From positions 62,150,104-62,214,103 of the forward strand of contig OZ023205.1 of NCBI GenBank assembly GCA_963995525.1: a stretch of 64,000 nucleotides of DNA, given 5' to 3'. Position 1 is the stretch's first letter; each line of letters opens with the position of its first letter. This document shows positions 35,101-48,235 of the stretch, one piece after another. Made by a program: the position numbers and the translations under genes. Origin of the DNA: Escarpia spicata (lineage: Eukaryota > Annelida > Polychaeta > Sabellida > Siboglinidae). Under the pieces are notes generated by a model. That model was not told where the DNA came from, did not search any database, and worked only from the letters and a program-made list of their open reading frames with translations.

Positions 35101-38100
35101 AAACAACTTACACAAAGCGCGCCAAAACCAAATCGCCCCTAAAACAACCCAAAATCAGTCCATTCACACAAAGCTTACACATTATACTGTTACAAATCCG
35201 GATTGTAGGCTGTCAGCAACACACAGGAAACCAACAGCAAACACAATATACAATACATTTTTACATTTTACTACTGTTTTTTACATCTACTGTGATCTTA
35301 CTACTGTGATTTTATATTAGCTGTGATATATAACTTAATAATAAAAACAATACCCACATCTATAGTGGAATATAATCTCTTGTTTTTTGTTTTGTTTTAC
35401 TGCATTAACATAACTGTACAAGCAAAGCAGCTTGTGCAATAGCTGCTCTTATGATGGTGCCACCCAAAATGGGCACACCAGTGGTAGTTCTGATTAGCAT
35501 CATTATTGCATTCATACCCAAATTCCCGATACACCATACCCAGTTCATGGACAATCCAAATGGTCTGCTAACATATGACAGGTCTTGCTGGACTGACACA
35601 AGTATTAGACTGGCACTAGCTTTCACCAGAGACTCCCGTAACAAGTACCACACCAAACTGGCCTATGCAATCCCTACATCGGGACACAAAACATGTTACC
35701 TTGTCCTACTAATCCTCTGTGGGGACATCCAAACAAACCCCGGCCCAGTCAGACACCCCTGTGGATTTTGTAAAAAGCCTGTTGCTTCAAATCACCGAGC
35801 TGTCTGCTACGACCGGTGCAACCAGTGGGTACACATTAAATGTTGTGACATAAGTCCAGATCAATATAATCTCCTCTGTAACAGTTCCTGTTCCTGGCAC
35901 TGCATGAAATGCGACCATCCTAACTACAGTCATTCCTTCTTCCAAGACCACTTATTGGAATGTTCTCACAACCGATATAACAGCCTTAGTGACACAGTCC
36001 AAAATAACCAAAACATTGACCCCCACACACAGATCTCTGAAACAAACACGAGTCATACATCCCAAACCTGGGATCCAACCTTTGGACCAAACCCTCAAAA
36101 TGCATCAACCCCTGAACGTCGTAAGAAAACCAAACGTAACACACTTAGCAGAATTCTAATCAATACCAATAGTGTCAAAAGCATCGCAGTATTCCTAGTC
36201 GAAACCAAAATAGACGAAAACTACCTCAACTATTCGTTCCTACCACCTAACTATAGCGCCATCCGAAAGGACAGAAACACCCATGGTGGTGGAGTTCTCA
36301 TAGCCTTCCGCGATGACATTGTAGCAGAACCACTTACAAAACTAAACACAAGCTGTGAAATAGTATGGACAAAAATCCATTTCACATGAAACAAATCCAT
36401 ATACTTTGCATCCTACTACCGACCCCCCAGTGACCACCTCCAATCCCTTGAAGCTCTTCACGAATCCCTAACAAAACTGTACAGATCACAAAAACTTCTC
36501 CTAATGTAGTTATAGCAGATGACTTCAACCTTCCTGATATTAACTGGGGCAAGCAGCAAACCACTGACAACAGAACTGCAAGCAAGCATAACAAACTGCT
36601 AGAAATAAATAGAGAATTTGGATTACAAAACATGGTCAACGATCCCACACGAGTTGATTCCGGCAATATCCTTGACCTCATACTCACTTCTAATCCATCG
36701 ATAATTGCTAACACTCACACCACTCCCGGCATGAGTGATCATGAAGCTGTGACCTTTAACGTAAACCTAAATCCAGTCCGCAACAGTAAACCACCACACA
36801 AAGTGTTCCAATATAAATCTGCAAACTGGGATAAGCTTAAAGATGACATAAAACAACTAACAACAACATACTTTGACACGAACCCAAATTCAACACATGT
36901 CAACACAAATTGGAACTTTTTGTGGAACAATCTTACTTCATTAGTCAACAATAATATCCCCAGCCGCACCACCAAAGCAAAAACCCACCTCCCCTGTATA
37001 ACACGTGAAATAATAAGAATGCAAAGAAAACGCAACAAAAGCCATAAAAAAGCAAAATAAACTGGACGTAATAGTGACTGAGAAAGGTTTAAGCAACTCC
37101 GAAAACAAGCCACTAAAGCTGCAACCAAATCCTACTCAGACTATCTAAACAATCACACTGGAGACAGCCTAAAAACAAACCCAAAACAATTCTGGTCATT
37201 CATTAAAGCAAACAAACGAGAATACATTGGCATCCCTACACTGCAAGCAAACGACCAACCAATCACAAATGATCACGACAAAGCAAATACACTTAACAAC
37301 CAATTTAGTTCCGTGTTTACTCAAGAAATCTACCCCATCCCCCAACTAGCTCCATCCATCTATCCCGATATGCCCTCCCTCGAAATCGGGATAGATGGAG
37401 TAATTAAGCAACTGAAAAACCTAAACCAAAATAAAGCTACAGGCCTCGACGAATTCCCAGCCAGAGTCCTTAAAGAGACTGCAGTGGAAATTGCCCCCAT
37501 CATCACACACATTTTCCAGCAGTCATACAACACTTGCAAACTCCCAGATGACTGGCTCCAAGCACTAGTAACACCAATACACAAAGAAAGCCACAAATCA
37601 GACCCTGCTAATTATAGACCAATTTCGTTAACATGCATCCTCTGCAAAGTTATGGAGCACATCATTTTAAGCAACATGTGGAAACACTTACACAAACACA
37701 ACATCATCATCCACTTCCAACATGGATTCCAACCAGACAGTCCACGACTGGATGACTGCTATGGACAATAAGACACAAATAGATGCCATCCTACTCGATT
37801 TCGCCAAAGCCTTCGACAAAGTCCCCCATAAACGCCTCCTATCCAAATTAGCTTTCTATGGAATAACTGGAAACACACAAAACTGGATCAAATCGTTTCT
37901 ATCCAATCGCAAACAGAGAGTCTCAGTCAATGGAGCCCTGTCGGACACCACAAATGTTACATCTGGTGTACCACAGGGCTCAGTCCTAGGACCTGTCCTA
38001 TTTTTACTCTACATAAACGACATAACCGAAAATGTCCAATCTTCCGTACATCTCTTTGCAGACGACAGCATTATATATCGCAAAATCACATCCGAAACCG

Positions 38101-41100
38101 ACCACGAAACTCTCCAATCTGACCTGATCAAACTCCAAACATGGTCTAATAAATGGCAGATGGAATTTAACATATCTAAATGTGTGCATCTCCCAATAAC
38201 AAACAAAACCAAACCCAGACTACATTCATATTCACTCTTTGGCATACAACTCTCTACCGCCTCTAGCCACACATATCTTGGAATAAAATTAGATTCTAAA
38301 CTAACCTGGGCTAACCATATTACTGACATAGCTTCCAAATTGTCAAAAGTCCTAGGCATGGTCAAATGAACCCTCGGACCATGCAAACCTGAAGTAAAAG
38401 AAACTTCCTATAACATGCTAATCCGACCAAAACTCGAGTATGCCTCTCCCATATGGCACCCACACACTGCCACCCAAATTAAACACCTTGAAAGAGTACA
38501 ACACTGTGCTGCCAGATTTGTCAGAAATGACCACAGACGCCAAACAAACGCAGCAGACCTAATAGCCACCCTTGGGTGGTCAACTCTTGAACGACGACGC
38601 ATTATCAAACAAGCCATGACATTTTACAAAATATTAAATAATAATATAATCAACATCACACCCCCACCAGGTCTACTAACACAGTCAAAAAACCGTGGCC
38701 ACTACGTAGCCCCTAGGTGCCGCATCAATGCAGCAGTGTTCTCTTTCTATCCCCGAGCAGTTCGAATCTGGAATATGATTCCACCACCGATTACTGAACT
38801 AGAAAGCCCCATAGCGTTTCAAACAGCGATCATGAACCTCCCTTTCACCACACCCAATCATCTAAAGTGCCAATAAAATAAACAAACAAGCTACCCACAA
38901 TGCATGCGCACAAACAAGCACCACACAACTCCTGCGTTAGCTCAAGTTTGGGCTGTTTGGAGTAAATCACCTAAGACCTAATAAGCATTTCTAATAATTT
39001 GCATAAAACTGATGTTAAGCTCACTGGTCTGTAAATCTCTGTCTTGCTCCTCGATCCCTTTTTAAATAATGGTGTAATGTTTGCTTCTTTCCATTTTAGT
39101 GGAACCATCTCCTCTTTAAGTGACAAGTGGTGTATTAATTTGGTCTACAATTCCCTTAAGCAGTTTTGGTGGTATCCAGTCAACTCCAGGTGATTTGTTT
39201 TCTTTCATCATCTTAATTTTCTTTGATATAATTTCAGGAGTAACAAACAATTGCCCTAATTGTAACTGGTATTGGCAGAGAACTTATATCTTCTGTGGTA
39301 AAAACTGAGCTGAAATACTAATTGTAGGTGAAGTCCTTGTCTTCAACGATCATCGCAATACACAGGGTACATGTATCTGGAATTTATGGTTACCGAACCC
39401 AATGTCACAATTCACATTATGTAGGTGAAGTCTTTGTCATTATTAATCATCTAAACAAACAGGGCACATCTGGAACTGATGGTTACAGAATCTGACTTCA
39501 CAATCCATATTATGTAGGTGAAGTCCTTGTCATTATTGATCATCTAAAGTTCTAAACACACAGGGCACATGTGGAATTGATGGTTACAGAATCTACCATC
39601 ACAATCCATATCAAAAATAGATATGCAAGCGAAAAATGAACAACTCGGAACACTATCCCGACGATCTTGGTATCATTTGAAAGGATGAACTTTAAGTGTT
39701 CTGTACGGTTCCGAACGATGCTGGCGGCGGGTACTCAGTATACTAATCTTTCGACTGCTGTTTTCCTCATTTGCATAGATTCAGACATGTGCACTTCACC
39801 ATTTCTTGATTTCATATTATAAGCTCCACCCACTTTTAAACCGTGGCGAAACTGATGTGTTTTGATCGCAGTGAAATCAATACATCTCTACGTCAGCGTG
39901 ACGTAGAGATATATTGGTTTCACCAACCAATGGGTCAAAATTTGTTGCGTTGGTTAGTTGATATACATCCGTGTGATCTAATTTTAGTATGTCATTTTAA
40001 CAGCCATTTGAATGTGGGTGGAGCTTATACCATAAAATTAGATAGTGGTGCCTCAACCGGTAGATTGATGAACTGTGTCGACGCACCAACATCGCTCGCA
40101 GTGTCTAAGACACCGGAACCGACACAGTTGTAGGTCCGCTTATAGTTTATTTTAGGAAAAATGATCAGGAAACCATTTATATGTTTGAATAGCAAAAAGC
40201 GTAAGCTTTCAAACGATACGACGAACTGTAATGGTACTAGCAATCGATCAAAAAAACTTTTTTGGGACATGTTTTGAGTTGTTCATTTTTCGCTCGCTTA
40301 TCTATTTTTGACATTATATAGATGAAGTCCTTGTCTTTATTGATCATCGAAACACATAGGAATTGATCAGGAATTGATGGTTACAGAATCTAACGTCACA
40401 ATCCACATTATGTAGGTAAAGTCCTTGTCATTATTGATCATCTAAACACACAGGGCACATCTGAAATTGATGGTTACAACCCACATTATGTGCGTGACCT
40501 CGGTTAAAACGATTCTTTGTAAGTTAATATACATTTGAGATGTACTGTATCAAAACGTGATGATTTCCCATAAGTACTTCCTCTGCTACTTATGTCTTGC
40601 GTGTTTATGCATAATTTGGGTGTTATCTGTGCAAAAAGCCGATAATTAATTGTGTTTACGCGAATCATTTTAAGCTTGCTGCCACATGGATGATTAAATA
40701 TGCAGCCCAAGTATAATGAATATTCATGCTCGCGGAGTGAAACACACAGAGACTGGTGACGTCACACACAGTCAACATGTCAGATTTTGAGGTGAGTTGT
40801 TGCAAGCAATGGCTTTTTAAATCAGCAATTCATAGACATATTGAATTGAATTGGATTTGATTCAACAACAAACATATATACAAGGTGAATTCATACATAA
40901 CACACCAAATTGAACCTGTACACAGCATCAAGGTGCTGTGAATACCTATACGCTATACAATCATGAAAACTAATTACAGGTGTGTTGAACAGAAATGCAA
41001 AAAGTTAAGAACTTATGATTTGCATTCCCTATTACTAATTTCTAATCTAATTTCATATATTACATCAACACAATTGACAAGAATTACAGTGATGCAACCT

Positions 41101-44100
41101 TTACATACAAGTTGCTATGTGTATTGGCTGCCCATTTTTACTTCACTCAATACTTAGTACATTATAAGTACTAAATAGACTGATTATTGTTACTAATACA
41201 AACTTTAAAATAAACTTTCATACTTTTGTAGGAGAATTCTTTTATAATGATTTTTAAACTGATAAACCGTACTGCATGTCTGTAGGTCTAGCTGTAATTG
41301 ATTCCACAACTTAGGACCCTTATTACTAATACAAGCCGCTTTATGTGTCGTTCTACTATATTTTATTTTGAAATTATAGTTTTTATTACGTGTATTATGA
41401 TTGTGACTATCACCAATTCTCTTAAAGTAACTCAACAGATGATCTGGAAGCAAATTGTTGTAAACCTTAAACATAAACACCATATTGTTGAAGTCAATCA
41501 TATCATACACACACAAAGTTTTTAAATAATAGAAAATTGGTCTTGTGTGTGACAAGCACCCTTCGTGTTTACATAGTCGTATTGCGTTTTTCTGTAACAT
41601 ATAGAGCGATTGTATTTTGTTCTTTTCCCCACACTTCACAACAGTAGTTAAGATATGGCATGATAAGAATGCAGTGCAAAGCATATAACGCCTGACTATT
41701 CAACAGGTGCTCAACTCTATTTATGATGGCCACATTCTTGGCAATTGTATTTGTTATCTTCTTGATATGGTCATTCCAATCTAACTGATAGTCAATGTGA
41801 ACACCAAGAAATTGTGTTGTATATACTCTTTCAATATCAGTTCCATTTATGCTAACTGTAAGATTACTGACTCTTTTTTCTACTTATTACCATAAAGTTT
41901 GTTTTTGAAACATTTAAAGATATTTTAGTTTATTTGCATTAAACCATGTACTTAACTTATCCAATTCTAAAGATACTGTTTGCACATTTCTGATACATCA
42001 TCACCTGTGTGCAACAAGTTTGTGTCATCAGCGAATATTATATATTTCATCACGTCGTTAATATATACCGGTAGTATAAATAAAATTGGTCCCAGTATAG
42101 AACTTTGCGGTACACCACATGTTATGTTTCGACAAGTTGAATGTATGTCATTTATAGATATGTACTGTTTTCTATTGTTCAGGTAGCTATGTAACCAACT
42201 ATATGCTACACCTTTAATGCCATAATTTTGTAATTTTAGTAACAGAATGCTGTGGTCAACAGTATTGAATGCCTTTTTTTAAAGGGAATAAAAACATCTA
42301 TTGCTTGAATTCATATTAAATTAGATCCTGCTATATATTTCCATGTCCACCAAGCCAAAAAAATCCCCCAAAATCGAAGAATTAGAAATTCCACATTTTA
42401 TGCTGTACATCCGGACATTTTCGAATATGCATATTTTTGGCGCGCTTTTCGGGATGCCGAGATGTGACGTCAGAGTTGACTCTGCCGATACAGCGACCGC
42501 TTGTTTACATTCATTCTCAGCAATATGACAGCAGAGGTGGCTGTGTAATGCGAATATCATCATGGTTCATTGTGCGGCATTCGGTTGTAATGCAAACTCT
42601 TCTAAACATAGAGCAACACACAATTTTTTTCGGTTCCCTACGGATCCAGTTTTATTGAAGAAATGGATCGCCAAAATCAAGCGAGCTAATTTCAAGCCGA
42701 CGAAACACAGCCGGCTTTGCTCCGCTCATTTTGAGAAAAGCTGTTTCGATCGCGATCCGGAGATGTTGGCAACCCTTGGATATCTTGGTGCTCGAATATC
42801 GTTGAAAAGCGATGCAGTCCCAACAATATTCCCGGCAGTAGAAGCTGCATTGATGCCGTCAATCCGCAGAAGACAGGCGTCGGCACGGGCAGGATCGACG
42901 GCCGCTTTGCCCGAGTCGAAGGCAAGCGGGTCTCGCAAGCGTTCTAGTTCTAGTTGTTTCCAGCACTCGGCAACGTTCTATTAACTGACTAGTCTGTATA
43001 TATTGTGGTTACAGTGATCTTATGAGGTCTCATTCAACTAGTCAGCCTTTTTCAGAACATTATCGCCAAGCCGACCTTTGTTCCAGTGCCGCAGGCTCCG
43101 CTGCCGCTGTGACTACAGCCGGCTCATCAACTACACCCATGGCTTCTTTGGGGTACCAGGTTCCTTCGACGAGTGGTGAATTTACGAGGTCTGCTTACCG
43201 AAAGCGGCAACGAATCAAGGTAATTCTTACATGTTATATCTACTATTATTATTCTGTAGGTCTAGTATAATGCCTGGACTGGACGGTCTCGTGTGTGTCA
43301 AGTGTCAAAATAAGTTATTAAACTTATTGTCATTGTATCCCATTGGTTCCAATCATATCACGGAACTCTTCCTAAGTATCTGATATTCTAAATATTGTAG
43401 TTATGCACGATACTACTATAATAAATCTACATATACTCAGTTTTGTGGAAAATTTGATAGTGTAATCAAATCGATTCAGGTGACTGTTTTTATCATTATC
43501 ATGGTTACAGGAATGTAAGGCATTTAATTAATCTATTTAGTTTTACATGCAAATAAGAAATAATTATTTTAATTATACTCGTTGCCGAGTCAGGTTAGTC
43601 TGTTATAATGTTTTTTAAACCGTAAGAAGCAATACTTGGATATAGAACATTGCAATGTGAATTTGCAGATGGAAGAATAATTATATTTTCAAATGTATTT
43701 AACGTTGAATTTGCATAAATTAATTATTATTTTTCATACATAACATTTGTTGTTTTTTAAATGACAATACTTGGACTTTATGAAAGTGCCATGCATTTTG
43801 ATCAACATCAAATATATGTACACATAAAGTACCATGCATAAGTTATATATTTAAAACAAAAATTTTAAAATTAGGAAGTGGTCTGTCTCACTCTCATAGT
43901 TGGAACCAGTTGCTGGCAATCTCCTCCTCTGACACATGACTCACTAAAGTCTTATGTCATCAATGACTTGCTGAAGAATTATCCCCCATCAGTATTCTCT
44001 GTAGAAACAGTTTATTACAGTGTTTGGCACCTGTCTGCTAATCCAGCTAATTGGACTCCTTTGTTGTGACTCCTCCACTTGACTGAGGAACTAAGTGTAG

Positions 44101-47100
44101 TGTTTGCCTGAGTCAACTGATCAAAGATCAAATCTAATTAATTACCAGTTGACATTGCACTTTGTAGGTCTTTCCTGCTATGAATAACAAATACACCAGC
44201 CACCTCCAGCTGGCCCACTGCATTCTCCCTCCAGTTAAAATAGTTATCTGAACCTGATCTACTGGTAATTAAAGCATGCTAGGTGGAAATGGCAGGAACT
44301 GGGTAACATGGATGTGACATGTTGGTTACTTATTATTACTATAATTAACCCATGCAATTAACCCATGCCTAACATCATCCTGATCACCACTGCAATTGAT
44401 AAACCTTGCAGGTAGATGTGATTAATTATTATTAATATTGAATGGTTACCACATTGAACACCCTGTAGATTACAGTATGTATTCATCGAGTTAATAATAT
44501 GTTATGTTTAAGTTTTCAAAAGTAATGTTTTCAATAAATATAATTCTTACAGTAGATGCAGCTTTCATAACACACACTATTGTAACACACAAGTACTGTT
44601 ACATTTGTTACTATAGAATTCTTACAGTAGAGAGCAGCTTTCATAACACACACTATTGTAACACACAAGTACTGTTATATTTGTTACTATAGAATTTTTA
44701 ATATTTCAATAGTAATTTATTGATTTGTATTTTCATAACTCCATTGCACAGGCCTATGGTGAATTACATTACAGTGTCATATATTGCTATTGCCTAGTTT
44801 CCATTTTATTACAGTTGAATATCGAAGACAATGTACATCATGTAATATATACTATTACATTTGAAGGTATTATCATTACATTTTGAATTGGAACTACAGT
44901 ATGTATTGAGATAAATATTTAGCACAAAAATATAACTATCGTATCTTGTATTATCTACAAACAACGTTTACGGATAGAACATATTTTTCATTTTATGTCT
45001 GTATAACATGAATGAATGGAAGACAAAAGAAATGTCACTGCAATTTAATAGATTGCAATCAGTGTAATTACACCTTACTGCTTGGTGCATTGCTAATTAC
45101 TGGCACAAGTCATGATGTTTTTTTTAACAGAAGCTCAGAAATGTACCAAGGACTATTATTCGGCTCCCACATTATTCATGGGATGGATGTTGGCAATCAT
45201 AAAACCTGGATAAACTAGTTCAATAGGATACAGAAAGCATAATTAAATTTCTATTTTGATGCGACATATATTAATAAACATGTATATATATTATATGCCA
45301 GTTACTATTACATTGTTTCTGTTATTATATTGTGCTTTGTTCAACTTATTGTTACTAATAGGTATTATTATTATTACACCACTCCTGGAGCAGGCTTCCT
45401 ATTGTGACTATAAAATTGAGTATTGCAGGATTGTTCATGTCTGCAGTCACATATTGTTATGATAGTCACATATTGTTATGATAGTAACTATATCAATGGA
45501 TAAGGATTCTACTAATGATGTTACAAAATGTCATTAATGAATTTATTTGATTTTTAACTTAATGTTATTTAAAAAATCAAGTAAATTTATCAAATAATAA
45601 ATATGTTCACATTTGGATGTGGGTTGTTGCCCAGCTACCAAGTGTGAAAATGGTAATTTGTTGTGAAACAATAACAATAAATGCAATGCAAGTTGCAAAC
45701 CTATCTATTGTATATTTAGTAGATGATTAGTTATAACCAAAAATAAAATGTTCACAAGTAATATATTGTCACATTTCCAGGTAATTGTCTGCATAAAAGT
45801 GTAACATAACAAAAGTAACTATGTCTCTGTGTAGATTCTGTAGCGTGATATCAATTATTTACGATGTTTTTATCATAGAATAAACAATACATACCTTGCA
45901 ACTTGAAATTAATTTATTATTTTGTATTTCTCACAACTAGGCAAATAGTCTTTTCACACTTGGAAGCTGGGCAAATGACTAGACAAATGAATGTACTCCT
46001 TTCTGACAAGATGGTAAAAGACAGGATTTTGTTTGCATTTTGTTAGAAATCTACAATTTATTTTTTTGCAAATTCTATAAGGCTAATTTTTTATTTTAGT
46101 TAGTTGCTGACATTCTGGCAGCAGCTCGAGATAGTCCACCGTCGACCAAGACTGGGTCATCTGAAGATACAGAAAGTGAATATGACAGCTCTCGTACGGA
46201 TTCCTGTGATACAGAGGATTCCACACCTGAGTCAGTCACAGCTTCCACTCCAAAAAGGAGCAGCAAATGCTTTCAGGTTGACATCAGGCCATCAACTCGC
46301 ACGAGAAGAGTGCAAGCAGTCTGTGCATCAGAGCAGGTTGCTGTGCAGGTGACATCAGCAGTGAGGTCAATGAGTGTGCAGTGCAGTTTGTTGACTGGTC
46401 CGATTAGTGACTCGAGTGACTCAAACGGGGAGGAAGTGACATCTGCTGCAGATCCAGAGTATGTTTGCTCTGACAATGAGTCGACTAGTCGTGACAGCAG
46501 CAACAGTGACAGCGATGACCATGTCGACCAGTACACTGACACAGAGGAGGGTGTTACAACCACGACTCCCTTGAGGAAAGATTGCTGCCCTTCCAAGGAG
46601 ATGTACTTCTTGGTGGCAGAGTCTTCACTCCGTCATCTTTTCGCACGTTGCCGAAACTGCAGTGGCCAAACCAATGTCGTAGTGCAGCAGTTTCTCGGCT
46701 CAATGGTGGTGGTGAATGCGAGATGTCTGCAAGGCCACAAGATGCAGTGGGAGAGTCAGCCCACACATGGGACAATGCCATGGGGCAATCTAAGGTGTGC
46801 TGCAGCCATCTTGTTCAGTGGAAGCAGTGTGTCTCAGGTCATAACCCTCTCAAAGCACCTTGCATTGCCACTGTTCTCACAGCACACATACAACAAACTG
46901 CAAAAATGCTACCTGGTGCCTGCAGTTGTGGAGACATGGCAAAGCCAACAAAGTGCCATGCTGTCTGGTATTGCTGGCCAGAATCTAGTAGTCGGAGGTG
47001 ACGGCAGGTGCGACTCACCAGGATTCTCTGCCAAGTATGGCAGTTATACAGTGATGGACCTGCAGCGACAGAGGGTGATTGATGTGCAGCTTGTGCAGGT

Positions 47101-48191
47101 ATTTAAAATTACAACTCCTTCATAATTATAATATATAATTACATTTGTTTATTGCAATATAATACTGCATTTGTATAGCAATAATTCTTATGAACATCCT
47201 AGCATATAATACACTGTACGCATTAAACATGCGTTTTATACAATGTACAGCACATAAATAAATATATATATATATGTGTTTATATATATATATATATATC
47301 ATTATGGGTTAATTCCATGTATTAAATTATTAATTAATGTTCACTTATACTAATTTAATTAATTGCCAATTAATTTTCATTAATTATTTACAAATAACAA
47401 ATTTTGGATAACGGGTCTGTATTACTAATTAGAGAACTACTGTGTGTGCTTGTCATTCAGGCAGGGGTAACCGTACACAATAAAATGGCCATTGGTACAG
47501 TAGTAACCTGATGGGTAATTATAGACAATAGGTTCTGGGCCTGGATAGTCAGTGGTTGGTGGGCAGCGCCTGTTGTGCTTGCAGACCAATCCTGGAGTGA
47601 CAGTCCCAAGAAGTGTAACTTTCAGAAAGTGTAACTGTAGTTATTTCTTTTTAATAATTTTTTTTCAGAGCAACGAGGTCAGCAGTTCTGTGCATATGGA
47701 ACTGGAAGGCCTGAAACGAGCGCTTGCATTTCTCCAGTCCCGTGGATGCAAACCAAACAGGTTTGTCACCGACCGACATGTCCAGATAAAGAAGTACATG
47801 CGAGAACAGCAGCCTACTATACAACATCAGTTTGATGTATGGCATGTCGCCAAAGTAGGTCAATTGCATGAAACAGTGCAAATTGGTTTCTACTGCAACT
47901 TTTTATTAAGTTCATTGTATATCCAACGCTTTTCAGGCAAAGATAGTCTAATTAGATTGCTAGCAGACAGGCGGAGAGTACATGTGCATGCATACAAAAA
48001 CATATACGTGACAATCTATGAGTAAAAGTATGACTGTTCCAATTGTTGTAATTGAGTATATCGAACCAGTATCTGCTTGCTGATAGAATGATCATTATAA
48101 ATTAAAATAATGGTTAGGGGACAATGCCCCAATTATATACATAGAAAGAAATACACTGGTTCACTATTAGTGGATGAAGGTTCAATGTTTG

Positions 48192-48235
<44 letters not shown>

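Larger units (their letters stand above)
34856..38960 (+). mobile_element. CR1-like LINE with PHD finger and 2A-like motif, inserted in the other LINE
   Basis: Plus-strand element. A GC-rich 5' region (34856-35440) is followed by ORF1/EN (35451-36389), more endonuclease (36380-36760), RT (37313-38369) and a C-terminal part (38415-38876). RT motifs: [53 protein letters not shown] and LFADDSIIY. The reading frame is broken at several points (36389, 37060, 37771, 38369), so it cannot make a full protein. It interrupts the minus-strand LINE between KLLEML and EFLVKHK; a possible 3-bp duplication (CTA) flanks it. Confidence 0.9.
33575..39312 (-). mobile_element. CR1-like LINE, split by a second LINE
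   Basis: Minus-strand pieces: 39310-38965 (RT start, KKGSRSKTEIYRP-like and SVLCKLLEML) and 34855-33575 (EFLVKHKLINESQHGFLKA, VVYLDFQKAFDSV, MSGVPQGSMLGPILFLIYIN, LKFADDTKIFR, VRPHLEYCIHVWKPY, then the 3' end). The two pieces join across 34856-38960, which holds an oppositely oriented LINE. The copy is frameshifted and dead. It sits inside the exon-9-acceptor array. Confidence 0.88.

Noticed and set aside
46554..47001. Other-frame ORFs of 139 aa and 75 aa within the transposase exon
   Set aside because: They overlap the exon carrying the DGRCDSPG motif and show no domain of their own.
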